The notes beneath the pieces were generated by a model that was not told the DNA's origin, ran no database searches, and was given only the letters and a program-made list of their open reading frames with translations. 29,870 nt of DNA from a virus: positions 1 to 29,870 of the IMG/VR virus record IMGVR_UViG_3300010379_000034. One strand, written 5' to 3'. The number at the start of each line of letters is the position of its first letter. The first letter of the stretch is position 1. Below are positions 22,836-28,708 of the stretch, one piece after another. A program made the translations under genes and the position numbers.

Positions 22836-22851
22836 AAGTTATCACCACCCC

Positions 22852-23052
22852 TCACGTCGAGAAATCTTGCCCAAGCTTCCAATCGGGGACCACCTGAGCA
22901 TGTCCGGTCTGACCTTCATAGAAATGTCGAAGTGTCTTGCGCCCGAGTTTCGTCAAGCCTTTGAACGCCGACTTCGGGATATTATTCACACCGGTTTGAT
23001 GCGCGACTAAACCGCCGCGCGGATTTGAGCCGTGGCCCTTGGCGTCTTTCAT
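22852..23052 (-). CDS. Leader-tagged small protein (MKDAKGHGSNPRGG)
   Basis: This 66-residue protein begins at 23052 behind GAGGAAG, with the full leader and the second motif AHQTGVNNIP. The body (SAFKGLTKLGRKTLRHFYEG) is basic and helical, and the end is ordinary (TGHAQVVPDWKLGQD). It overlaps the upstream ORF by four bases. The function is unknown. Confidence 0.75.
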   Translation of the reverse strand: MKDAKGHGSNPRGGLVAHQTGVNNIPKSAFKGLTKLGRKTLRHFYEGQTGHAQVVPDWKLGQDFST

Positions 23053-23165
23053 GGCTTCCTCGTATACGCTATTGCGATCCCGATCCACGATACGTCGTGG
23101 CGGATTACGAAGCGCCGGGGCGTCCGCGCAAATGAGATAAACGAAAGGACTTCGGCGTCGCTCAT
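23049..23165 (-). CDS. 38-residue hypothetical peptide
   Basis: This ORF starts behind GGGGGTAA and overlaps the next tagged gene by four bases (ATGA). The product is basic with alternating hydrophobic residues (VLSFISFARTPRRFVIRH, then WIGIAIAYTRK) and could contact a membrane. No family is recognised. Confidence 0.5.
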   Translation of the reverse strand: MSDAEVLSFISFARTPRRFVIRHDVSWIGIAIAYTRKP

Positions 23166-23169
23166 GACT

Positions 23170-23538
23170 TTACCCCCGACGAGTTGGATTTGAAATATTC
23201 GGAGCGTCCCAACTATTCGCTGATTTACGTTCAACCCACCCCTTTGCCGATTGCACAGAGCCAAGAAGTCCCCAACTTCCCGATTTCCCTGCTCCGGTGT
23301 TGAAATCTTTGTGAAGCTGCCCGTAGTAATACCCCTTTGGTACCGGACCGCCGGACAATGGCGGCTTCTCGGTTCCAGGCTTAAATACCGAAGCGATAGG
23401 CGGCTCGTTACCCGAAGCTAGTCGGTGAACCCCATCTAATCCTTTTGCCCATGTATAAGTTTTTGGTTGCCCAATTTGATCGACGCCCTCTGCGTGAGCG
23501 CCTTTCGGGTCGGACCCGTGTCCCTTGGCGTCTTTCAT
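23170..23538 (-). CDS. Leader-tagged protein (MKDAKGHGSDPKGA), 122 residues
   Basis: The leader is followed by the second motif AHAEGVDQIGQ. The body holds aromatic and Gly-rich segments (KTYTWAKGLDGVHRLASG, then PKGYYYGQLHKDFNTGAG and SGSWGLLGSVQSAKGWV) and looks folded, mainly beta. GGGGG lies upstream of the ATG. No family is recognised. Confidence 0.75.
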   Translation of the reverse strand: MKDAKGHGSDPKGAHAEGVDQIGQPKTYTWAKGLDGVHRLASGNEPPIASVFKPGTEKPPLSGGPVPKGYYYGQLHKDFNTGAGKSGSWGLLGSVQSAKGWVERKSANSWDAPNISNPTRRG

Positions 23539-23543
23539 GTGAC

Positions 23544-23990
23544 TTACCCCCGATGTGGCCGAACATGGGTTTCCGGTCGGCTTTTTGGATTCTTATTCAC
23601 GCTGCCTTTGTCGGCTTTGAGCGATATTTCGAGCTTGTGATTCTGCGCCTGGGCGGGGGAAGCCGTAGGTTTTGGTGTTACGAACTTTATAGGTTTTGGT
23701 GGCATGGGAGGTTTCTGACCAAGCCATGCAGGCTTGCCGTCTTTCTTGCCGAGCGTGGCGCCGTGCCGTCCGAGGAATCTCGCCACGGTCACGCTGGTAG
23801 CCTTCGGACCGACGCGCCCGCGTATATGTCCGTTATGGTCGAAGATAGGAATGTGAGGAGGTTGTACCGTACCCGGCGGGTCCGGCTTTACCTCTTTCCG
23901 GGTAAGCTCGCCAATGTGTGGCACCTGAGACTTAATTGGCCACTGCTTCGGCTTCTTACTTTGATCTTCTTGTTTCACTGGTTGTACCAT
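23544..23990 (-). CDS. Hypothetical basic Pro/Lys-rich protein, 148 residues
   Basis: This protein lacks the leader. It is rich in Lys, Pro and Gln (QSKKPKQWPIKSQVPH at the start). A central segment, IPIFDHNGHIRGRVGPKAT then VARFLGRHGATLGKKDG, looks like a small fold. The end is basic and unfolded (KSRPETHVRPHRG). It lies between a ParB-fold gene and a tagged gene in the same direction. The function is unknown. Confidence 0.65.
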   Translation of the reverse strand: MVQPVKQEDQSKKPKQWPIKSQVPHIGELTRKEVKPDPPGTVQPPHIPIFDHNGHIRGRVGPKATSVTVARFLGRHGATLGKKDGKPAWLGQKPPMPPKPIKFVTPKPTASPAQAQNHKLEISLKADKGSVNKNPKSRPETHVRPHRG

Positions 23991-23996
23991 GGCAAA

Positions 23997-24335
23997 TCAA
24001 ATCCTCTTGCTGTGAAGATACGAAACAGCCCGAACTTTCTTGACGCCTTCGAGCGCCTGCGCAGCCAGCCGATGATGACCGTTATTTAGATACCACTTCT
24101 TGTTCGAGTCTTGGACGCCGTAAAGGTCCCGGTTCTCGGGCGTCAGTTCACTAACGCGGATCGGTTTTATTTTCTTGCCCATGCGAATGCTGTTTTGCAT
24201 TCGTTGAACTTTCTCGACATCGGCGTAATCTTGTAATGGATAGCCGGTGCTCGCAATCTCGCGGATCGGGATCATTATCGGGGTCAGCTTCTTAGTCGCT
24301 TCCTTGACCCCCTGTTGGTGCGCTGGACCACTCAT
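23997..24335 (-). CDS. ParB/sulfiredoxin-fold protein
   Basis: This 112-residue protein starts with MSGPAHQQGVKEAT, a short piece also found inside the tagged protein at 26436-26891 (ISGPAHQAGVQQVG). It then reads IPIREIASTGYPLQDYADVE, KIKPIRVSEL and WYLNNGHHRLAAQALEG, ending with a VRAVSYL strand. The GHHR turn and the order of strands are those of ParB N-terminal or sulfiredoxin-like domains, which bind or hydrolyse nucleotides such as CTP. Phage versions are often nucleases or regulators. GAGGA lies upstream, and the gene overlaps the previous one by four bases. Confidence 0.7.
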   Translation of the reverse strand: MSGPAHQQGVKEATKKLTPIMIPIREIASTGYPLQDYADVEKVQRMQNSIRMGKKIKPIRVSELTPENRDLYGVQDSNKKWYLNNGHHRLAAQALEGVKKVRAVSYLHSKRI

Positions 24336-24607
24336 GTCATCCTCTTGTCCGGTTCGATCTTTGTCCCTACGGTTTCGTGTGCGTTCCGAAAACGCAAACT
24401 ATGCGGTGTCAAGTGCGGGTATCCAGTACGACCACCCTCCATTCCCTTGTGGGTTTTAACCGGGACTGATTTGGGATGACCCTGAGCAAGCGCGCTCGCT
24501 ACTTCGGTGGGCGTGAGTTCGTTTATGTCGCGCGGAGTCGGTGCGACCGCATGGGGCGCCGGGTTGAATGCAACAATCTTTTCAAGTGGCGATACTTTCG
24601 GCGTCAT
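24332..24607 (-). CDS. Small protein with central LAQGHPKS motif
   Basis: This 91-residue protein has an N-terminal half with Pro and Ala, then TEVASALAQGHPKSVPVK followed by THKGMEGG, the best example of this reused motif. The end (HSLRFRNAHETVGTK) is basic. It overlaps genes on both sides by four bases, placing it in one translational unit with the ParB-fold and GNAT-like proteins. Confidence 0.7.
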   Translation of the reverse strand: MTPKVSPLEKIVAFNPAPHAVAPTPRDINELTPTEVASALAQGHPKSVPVKTHKGMEGGRTGYPHLTPHSLRFRNAHETVGTKIEPDKRMT

Positions 24608-25083
24608 TTCGCACCTTTGAGCTTCATGAACACAACGTCAGGTGTGCCGTATTTCTTCGTGTCCCACTGCGGAGGCGCCTGCTTGGGATCGAACGGAGCG
24701 CGACCGGTCTCCTCGAATCCATGCTGCTTGTAGATTTCCGGGAGCACCGGAGCGAAACAGTCCAACGTCTTGCCGCCCCGAGCTTTGGCTTCCTCTACCG
24801 CCGCGCCACCCGCACCCTTGACACCGCTGTTATTGAAAACGCTCTGGATGTCGCCGGTCGGACTGACCGCCCCGCCGACCGTACCCGCCGGATTGATGAA
24901 CAACTTGAATTGTGCAAGGTCCTCCGGAGCGTGTGGTGTGAACATGCCTGGACGGCTCGACTGAGCACGCGCGGCTAAAAACTCGGTCGGCGATGCCGAC
25001 CGAAACTTCTGCCCGATTTGGTTCACGCCGTCTTGATGTGAGCCGCCGCGTGGGTCGGAGCCATGACCTTTGGCATCTTTCAT
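24604..25083 (-). CDS. Leader-tagged GNAT-like acetyltransferase
   Basis: This is a 159-residue protein. After the leader (MKDAKGHGSDPRGG) and second motif (SHQDGVNQIGQ), residues ~35-155 read FKLFINPAGTVGGAVSP, then GVKGAGGAAVEEAKARGG, PEIYKQHGFEETGRAPF and GTPDVVFMKL. This order (a strand pair, a Gly-rich turn with helix, the 'Y...GF' segment and a last strand) fits a GNAT fold of the kind seen in phage polyvalent proteins. Such enzymes acetylate proteins or small molecules using acetyl-CoA. The Gly-rich loop is not a textbook Q/R-x-x-G-x-G/A. GGGAG precedes the ATG. Confidence 0.65.
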   Translation of the reverse strand: MKDAKGHGSDPRGGSHQDGVNQIGQKFRSASPTEFLAARAQSSRPGMFTPHAPEDLAQFKLFINPAGTVGGAVSPTGDIQSVFNNSGVKGAGGAAVEEAKARGGKTLDCFAPVLPEIYKQHGFEETGRAPFDPKQAPPQWDTKKYGTPDVVFMKLKGAK

Positions 25084-25439
25084 CTTCGTCTCCCGCCACC
25101 TTGCTGAGCTTGCTGATCCTCTTGTTCTTTTTGATCCAGCATAGAAAGATGCGACGTTTGAAGGCCGTGCTTTTTCGCAAGATTGTGCGTGTGCATTTCA
25201 CCGCTGCCGCCGCCTCCGCCGCCGCCGCGACCGCCTCCGCCGCGACCGCCCATACCGCCTCCGCCGCTACCCCCGCCACCGCTACCGCCGCCTCCGCCGC
25301 CGCCGCGCTGACCTTTCTTCTTGGCAAAATGCGCCATACGCCCCGGTCCGAACCGCTGCGCTTGCGCTTGCTTTCCTTTTGCATCGGCTTCGCGGGTCTC
25401 TATCGACGCCTGCCGAGCTTCTTCTGTCCAGCCGGACAT
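25080..25439 (-). CDS. Glycine-rich small protein, 119 residues
   Basis: The N-terminus MSGWTEEARQASIETREAD resembles the starts of the two GAKSAPVP proteins (MAWSDAARQAARAAEAA). It is followed by a basic part (RMAHFAKKKGQRG), about 45 residues that are mostly Gly with Ser, Arg and Met, and a polar helical end (MLDQKEQEDQQAQQ). The glycine tract is likely an unfolded spacer. It overlaps the tagged GNAT-like gene by four bases. Confidence 0.65.
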   Translation of the reverse strand: MSGWTEEARQASIETREADAKGKQAQAQRFGPGRMAHFAKKKGQRGGGGGGGSGGGGSGGGGMGGRGGGGRGGGGGGGSGEMHTHNLAKKHGLQTSHLSMLDQKEQEDQQAQQGGGRRR

Positions 25440-25449
25440 GACATCCTCA

Positions 25450-25698
25450 TTATGTTATCGCGCAAGCGTTGGGCACGCTGCCGTTATCAGGAGTGACACG
25501 AAGGAACTGACCCGAGTCGTAGATAATCCGACAGCCGCTTTGTGGCGTCGGCAACGTACCAGAGTGCAATGGCACCGGAGCCGACTTTGCCCCGCCGCCC
25601 GCAAGAGATTGAGCGGCTTGTTGATCGCTTACGCCGCTGCCCTTCTTCGCCGCTTCGGCGGCGCGAGCCGCCTGTCGAGCCGCGTCTGACCAAGCCAT
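25450..25698 (-). CDS. Small protein with GAKSAPVPLHSG motif
   Basis: This 82-residue protein is a paralogue of the one at 19036-19278. The Ala/Arg-rich N-terminal helix (WSDAARQAARAAEAAKKG) is followed by SLAGGGAKSAPVPLHSG. It then has its own end, GCRIIYDSGQFLRVTP. GGGGAAG lies upstream. The shared helix plus short motif suggests binding to one common partner. Confidence 0.7.
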   Translation of the reverse strand: MAWSDAARQAARAAEAAKKGSGVSDQQAAQSLAGGGAKSAPVPLHSGTLPTPQSGCRIIYDSGQFLRVTPDNGSVPNACAIT

Positions 25699-25701
25699 TG
25701 T

Positions 25702-25848
25702 TTACTTCCCCTGCCTCTTGAGGCGATTGATTTCCCGCTTCCCGCTGGCGAAGCCACGAGCTTCGGCTGCGTGATCGCGCGGAGCGCCGTACTTTTCACG
25801 GAAACCGGATACCGCGTCGCGCCTGCGCGAGCGCGGCGCTCGCCGCAT
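25702..25848 (-). CDS. 48-residue basic peptide overlapping a tagged gene
   Basis: This frame overlaps the 3' end of the tagged gene at 25796-25990 by 53 bases. The best start is the ATG at 25848 with GAGG nine bases before. The product is basic (FREKYGAPRDHAAEARGF, then SGKREINRLKRQGK). It is also exactly +1 to the tagged frame at its TGA stop, so a fusion to the leader protein is possible. Confidence 0.5.
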   Translation of the reverse strand: MRRAPRSRRRDAVSGFREKYGAPRDHAAEARGFASGKREINRLKRQGK

Positions 25849-25990
25849 TCTGGTCATCCTCATTCCAGGCAGTGCGTCCAGCCGCCCGCATACTCTTGTT
25901 GCCAGCGTCCATGCCAACGCCAGTCGCCATTCCCGGCGTCATCGTCGGACCGCCGCGTGAGTTTGAGCCGTGCCCTTTGGCATCCTTCAT
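25796..25990 (-). CDS. Leader-tagged small protein (MKDAKGHGSNSRGG)
   Basis: This 64-residue protein has a GGGAG site upstream. After the leader come Met/Gly-rich residues (PTMTPGMATGVGMDAG) and RTAWNEDDQNAASAALAQAR. The latter resembles both the WGMK and the ALAQGHPKS motifs of neighbours. It lacks the HQxGV motif. It may extend by a +1 shift into the ORF at 25702. Confidence 0.7.
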   Translation of the reverse strand: MKDAKGHGSNSRGGPTMTPGMATGVGMDAGNKSMRAAGRTAWNEDDQNAASAALAQARRGIRFP

Positions 25991-25991
25991 G

Positions 25992-26429
25992 TCACGCTCC
26001 CGCTGATTTCAAAAACCGCCCCGAATTGAAGTTTGCGTTGCTGCGACCCAACTCGCCCGCGAAGTGCGTGGCTACTGAGCCGCGTAATGTGGATGGCAAG
26101 TTGGCGATAGCTCCGGCAACCGCCTCATAGTGGCGGCTCTGCATCCCAGGAGCCTTACTTTGTGTGCGACCCATGTCGCCGGTCATCGCTGCGGTCTGGA
26201 ACTTGCCTGCGTTGAAATTCGGATTCGTACCCTTCAAGGCATCCGCGAAATGCTGCGCAATGTTGCCTTTCGCATACGAAATATCTGCGGGGAGCCGACT
26301 AATCGCTCCCGCGATGGCTTCGTACTGGCGGCGCTGCATAGCGACCGGACGGCCAACTTGCTGCACGCCCTCTGAGTGCGCACCGGCTCCGCCGTGCGCT
26401 TCGCTGCCGTGTCCCTTGGCATCCTTCAT
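25992..26429 (-). CDS. Leader-tagged protein with duplicated ~50-residue module
   Basis: After MKDAKGHGSEAHGG and GAHSEGVQQVG, this 145-residue protein has two copies of one module: QRRQYEAIAGAISRLP...IAQHFADALKGTNPNFNAGKF (residues ~32-78) and QSRHYEAVAGAIANLP...VATHFAGELGRSNANFNSGRF (~96-140). The pattern 'r..YeaiA.ai...va..fa..l...NpnFn..rF' is that of a small helical domain often found singly in phage proteins. AGGGG precedes the ATG. Its role is unknown, but two copies suggest two binding faces. Confidence 0.75.
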   Translation of the reverse strand: MKDAKGHGSEAHGGAGAHSEGVQQVGRPVAMQRRQYEAIAGAISRLPADISYAKGNIAQHFADALKGTNPNFNAGKFQTAAMTGDMGRTQSKAPGMQSRHYEAVAGAIANLPSTLRGSVATHFAGELGRSNANFNSGRFLKSAGA

Positions 26430-26435
26430 GGCACT

Positions 26436-26891
26436 TTACCCCTTGTAGGTGCGGCTCGATCCGCTCTTAATGTCGTCGCGCTCGTCGGCTTCCCAATGCG
26501 CAGCCGCTTCCTTGCGCACAGCCGGAGTGAACATCTTATGCCAAGGCTGGTCGGCACTGCCGAACTGCTTGGCGTAAGACTGCGCAGCGCGGTCGGCGTG
26601 ATAGCCCCACAGCTTTGTCGCCAACGTCGGGTCATAGACGCCCTTGTCCATTTTCTTGCCGAGGTTGTCGCGGATCGGCTGTGTTGACTGCCGATTAAGA
26701 TTGGCGTCGTTGTCGGCAAAGAGCCGCAACTCGCGTGATTCTGGACCTTCCGGCGGCAACGCCGGTCGCTGACCGACTTGCTGCACACCGGCTTGGTGTG
26801 CCGGTCCGGAAATGTAAGCGGCATTTGACTGAACCACGGGGAGATTTCCGCCACCGCGCGCGTCCGAACCGTGTCCTTTTGCATCTTTCAT
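26436..26891 (-). CDS. Leader-tagged protein with phage helical module, 151 residues
   Basis: After the leader, an ISGPAHQAGVQQVG motif (residues ~27-40) matches the start of the ParB-fold protein. The rest reads ESRELRLFADNDANLNRQ, IRDNLGKKMDKGVYDPTLA, LWGYHADRAAQSYAKQFG and FTPAVRKEAAAHWEADE. This is a helical arrangement seen in small phage proteins of unknown role ('Nd..ly.....i..nl..k...g.yd...a..l'). It overlaps the next tagged gene by four bases. Confidence 0.75.
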   Translation of the reverse strand: MKDAKGHGSDARGGGNLPVVQSNAAYISGPAHQAGVQQVGQRPALPPEGPESRELRLFADNDANLNRQSTQPIRDNLGKKMDKGVYDPTLATKLWGYHADRAAQSYAKQFGSADQPWHKMFTPAVRKEAAAHWEADERDDIKSGSSRTYKG

Positions 26892-27145
26892 TTTAGCCTC
26901 CCGCCGCCTCGATCAAACGAGACGCCCTGTAGATTTCGAATTCCTTGCCCAAGCGCCGCTTGGTGTCCCGGACCTGTGCCGGACATCCGCGCCCGCAGGT
27001 CGGCAATTATCCGCATCGTGTCGATGTTGTCCGAGGCCATTGGCTTCCCGGCGCCCGCAGGCGAGCGAATGCCAGGACGTGACGCTTCCTCAATGGTCGG
27101 CATCCGATTACGAGGATCGCTGCCGTGTCCTTTTGCGTCTTTCAT
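26888..27145 (-). CDS. Leader-tagged small protein (MKDAKGHGSDPRNR)
   Basis: This 85-residue protein has GGAGG upstream and four-base overlaps on both sides. The leader lacks the final GG. A helical DNIDTMRIIADLRARMSG segment is followed by GPGHQAALGQGIRNLQG, a looser version of the second family motif. The end is basic and Gly-rich. No family is recognised. Confidence 0.72.
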   Translation of the reverse strand: MKDAKGHGSDPRNRMPTIEEASRPGIRSPAGAGKPMASDNIDTMRIIADLRARMSGTGPGHQAALGQGIRNLQGVSFDRGGGRLK

Positions 27146-27432
27146 GACTTCCTCCGTCCAGGCGTGCCACGCGGGAGTGCGAGGTTGCGCGCGCGGTCCA
27201 ATTGATCCTGAGCCGCCGCAAAGCTCGATCCGAGCGGCGAGATATACGACTTGGGATGTGCCTGCCCGAGCGCGTTCGCCGCCATTCGATCCGAGACCGT
27301 GGTCACAGGAAAGTGCGACTGATCGACCATCTTGCCGCGAATGACCCGATCCCGCGCTGCGGCGGTCAAGCCGGTGGGTGCGATAGAAGTGTTCCCGCGC
27401 GCGTCCGAACCGTGTCCTTTTGCGTCCTTCAT
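27142..27432 (-). CDS. Leader-tagged protein carrying a second reused motif
   Basis: This is the first leader gene in the direction of transcription (96 residues, GGAG upstream). After MKDAKGHGSDARGN it has AARDRVIRGKMVDQSHFP and DRMAANALGQAHPKSYISP. The latter is a relative of LAQGHPKSxxVK, so this protein joins the leader family and the motif family. It ends in a basic helix (FAAAQDQLDRARNLALP). Confidence 0.72.
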   Translation of the reverse strand: MKDAKGHGSDARGNTSIAPTGLTAAARDRVIRGKMVDQSHFPVTTVSDRMAANALGQAHPKSYISPLGSSFAAAQDQLDRARNLALPRGTPGRRKS

Positions 27433-27454
27433 GGGTCTGCTCCGAATAACACTA

Positions 27455-27478
27455 TGCCCGGCGGAAAGCCGCCGGGCA
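27455..27478 (-). terminator. Strong stem-loop before the leader-gene cluster
   Basis: A perfect 10-bp, very GC-rich stem (27455-27464 with 27469-27478) and a 4-base loop lie 32 bases after a stop codon and 23 bases before the first leader gene's ATG. A short AT-rich stretch (TAGTGTTATT) follows on the minus strand. It could act as a partial terminator that lowers expression of the cluster. Confidence 0.5.
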
Positions 27479-27509
27479 ACCGGATTGCCTGAAAACGGTT
27501 AACCGGCGG

Positions 27510-27767
27510 TTACTTAGGGATATTGTGGTACGTGGAGTCGGTCTCGCCCAGGATATGATTGGCTTTGTGGCGAATCGTCGCGGCATCGGCCGCCGACAGC
27601 TTGCCCTTGGCAACCATCTGCGTCGCGCGGGCTTTTGCATTCGCGGCATGAGCCTTGTCGGGCATTGGGTACTTGCCCTTGACGCCGCCTTGCGGACCTT
27701 TCTTCGCGGGCAGACCGAACGTGCTCGGCGCCATCCGCTTCTTCGCAGCTTCCTTGAGTACAGCCAT
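27510..27767 (-). CDS. Small phage protein with PDKAHAANAKAR segment, DUF6582-like
   Basis: This 85-residue protein has GGGAGAG upstream. It reads KKRMAPSTFGLPAKKGPQGG, GKYPMPDKAHAANAKARAT and KGKLSAADAATIRHKA. The pattern 'lp.s.Fa.p....yPi.d.aHa.nAkar......gkls......i..ka' is common in small phage proteins of the DUF6582 type, often near structural genes. It is helical and basic; its role is unknown. Confidence 0.75.
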   Translation of the reverse strand: MAVLKEAAKKRMAPSTFGLPAKKGPQGGVKGKYPMPDKAHAANAKARATQMVAKGKLSAADAATIRHKANHILGETDSTYHNIPK

Positions 27768-27810
27768 GATACTCTCCCATGGGTTCGTGACGGGAGAGGG
27801 GGGACAACTA

Positions 27811-27851
27811 TTAAGACACTCTTAAGGGATTTCGGGTTTTCAAGCAACCCG
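27811..27851. promoter_or_regulatory. Short dyad and hairpin upstream of the PDKAHA gene
   Basis: TTAAGA-CAC-TCTTAA (27811-27825) is an AT-rich dyad. Next to it CGGGTT (27833-27838) pairs with AACCCG (27846-27851) over a 7-base loop. They lie in the 88-base gap between the stop at 27856 and the ATG at 27767. Operator or terminator roles are possible; no good -35/-10 pair is seen. Confidence 0.3.
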
Positions 27852-27855
27852 TGAC

Positions 27856-27948
27856 TTACTGACCCCGAGCGGTGCCCCGACGCATGGTCTCAACCTGTTT
27901 GCCGATCATCGTTTGGTGCTCGGCGTAGCGGCTGATCGCGAGCGTCAT
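27856..27948 (-). CDS. 30-residue basic peptide
   Basis: The ATG at 27948 overlaps the stop of the upstream gene by four bases (ATGA). The product (MTLAISRYAEHQTMIGKQV, then ETMRRGTARGQ) is helical and basic. A longer reading in this frame would run back through the upstream gene, so the short form is preferred. Confidence 0.55.
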   Translation of the reverse strand: MTLAISRYAEHQTMIGKQVETMRRGTARGQ

Positions 27949-28433
27949 CGCGTTCCGACTAGCCGACTTTTGCCGACCTTCGCCCGTGAGGAACGGGCGG
28001 AGCGCGAGCGGGACTTTTTGCCGAATCGGGAAGTTCCACGCGAGGCCTTGAGCTTGCTTGCGAGCTTTAGTTCGTCGCCAAGCCCTGAAACATCGTCCGG
28101 TATGAGCGCCCATGGTGCGTGCTTTCCTTTTTTCGGGAAGATTGCGATGTAGAAAATCTCTGACTCGTGAAGTTCCTTCTGGTGCTTCCGTATCCGAGCG
28201 GTGGCCCGCTTGTCAAGCCGAATGCGCGTCCAGAGCGTGAGGCGCTTTGGACCGCGTGTTGTGGGAATGATTTTGTATTCGTGTTCGTGAGTCATGCCGC
28301 AGCCGCAACACGCAAACTTGTTGCGGTGGGGCGGGAGAGCGCACTGAATCCACTTGCCTTGTGTGCCGTGTTTGTAGCGAGCCACTCGGGGGACTTTCTC
28401 TAAAACGAAACCGGGGCGGGCTTCCACCGCCAT
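27945..28433 (-). CDS. Cys/His-containing phage protein, 162 residues
   Basis: After FVLEKVPRVARYKHG the protein has WIQCALPPHRNKFACCGCG, then MTHEHEYKII, LTLWTRIRLDKRATARIRK and FYIAIFPKKGK. The cysteine and histidine group looks like a small zinc site. The 'hey.i.....l.tRir.dkRATariRk' part resembles small phage proteins of unknown function. The last ~45 residues are very Ser/Arg/Lys-rich and probably bind nucleic acid or are unfolded. The ribosome binding site is weak. Confidence 0.65.
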   Translation of the reverse strand: MAVEARPGFVLEKVPRVARYKHGTQGKWIQCALPPHRNKFACCGCGMTHEHEYKIIPTTRGPKRLTLWTRIRLDKRATARIRKHQKELHESEIFYIAIFPKKGKHAPWALIPDDVSGLGDELKLASKLKASRGTSRFGKKSRSRSARSSRAKVGKSRLVGTR

Positions 28434-28708
28434 CGTGGATGTTCCACTTGCACCCTTCCTTTTCGGCGGGGGCGTTCCGGGCGTAATCCCGGCTATCCCT
28501 TGTTCCGCCTTACGTCGCAGATGCGCGAGCGGTCAACCTCGCAAAATTCGGACCCGATGTCAAGTCACTAACAGCCGAACTGCACGCTAACGGCGACAGT
28601 GTTAATAGCCGAGAGCCGAGACCTTTCGGGGGTGCCTGCCGACACATCCCTACTCCGTCTCGGCTCTCTTTACGGCCTCAGCGCGCGCTACGCCTCAGCC
28701 GTATTCGA
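28434..28708. other. 275-base non-coding gap with a long-looped inverted repeat
   Basis: No convincing gene is seen here. A perfect 12-bp inverted repeat (28611-28622 with 28657-28668) encloses 34 bases. A TTGACA box on the minus strand (28558-28563) has no good -10 partner. The stretch could hold a terminator or structured RNA for the gene ending at 28709 and a weak promoter for the gene starting at 28433. Confidence 0.5.

Noticed and set aside
28514-28651. 45-codon minus-strand ORF with GGAG upstream in the non-coding gap
   Set aside because: The product has no protein-like pattern, crosses one arm of the inverted repeat and shows no coupling with neighbours.
28434-28708. tRNA gene in the non-coding gap
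   Set aside because: No cloverleaf, T-loop GGTTCGAATCC-type sequence or acceptor stem could be found.
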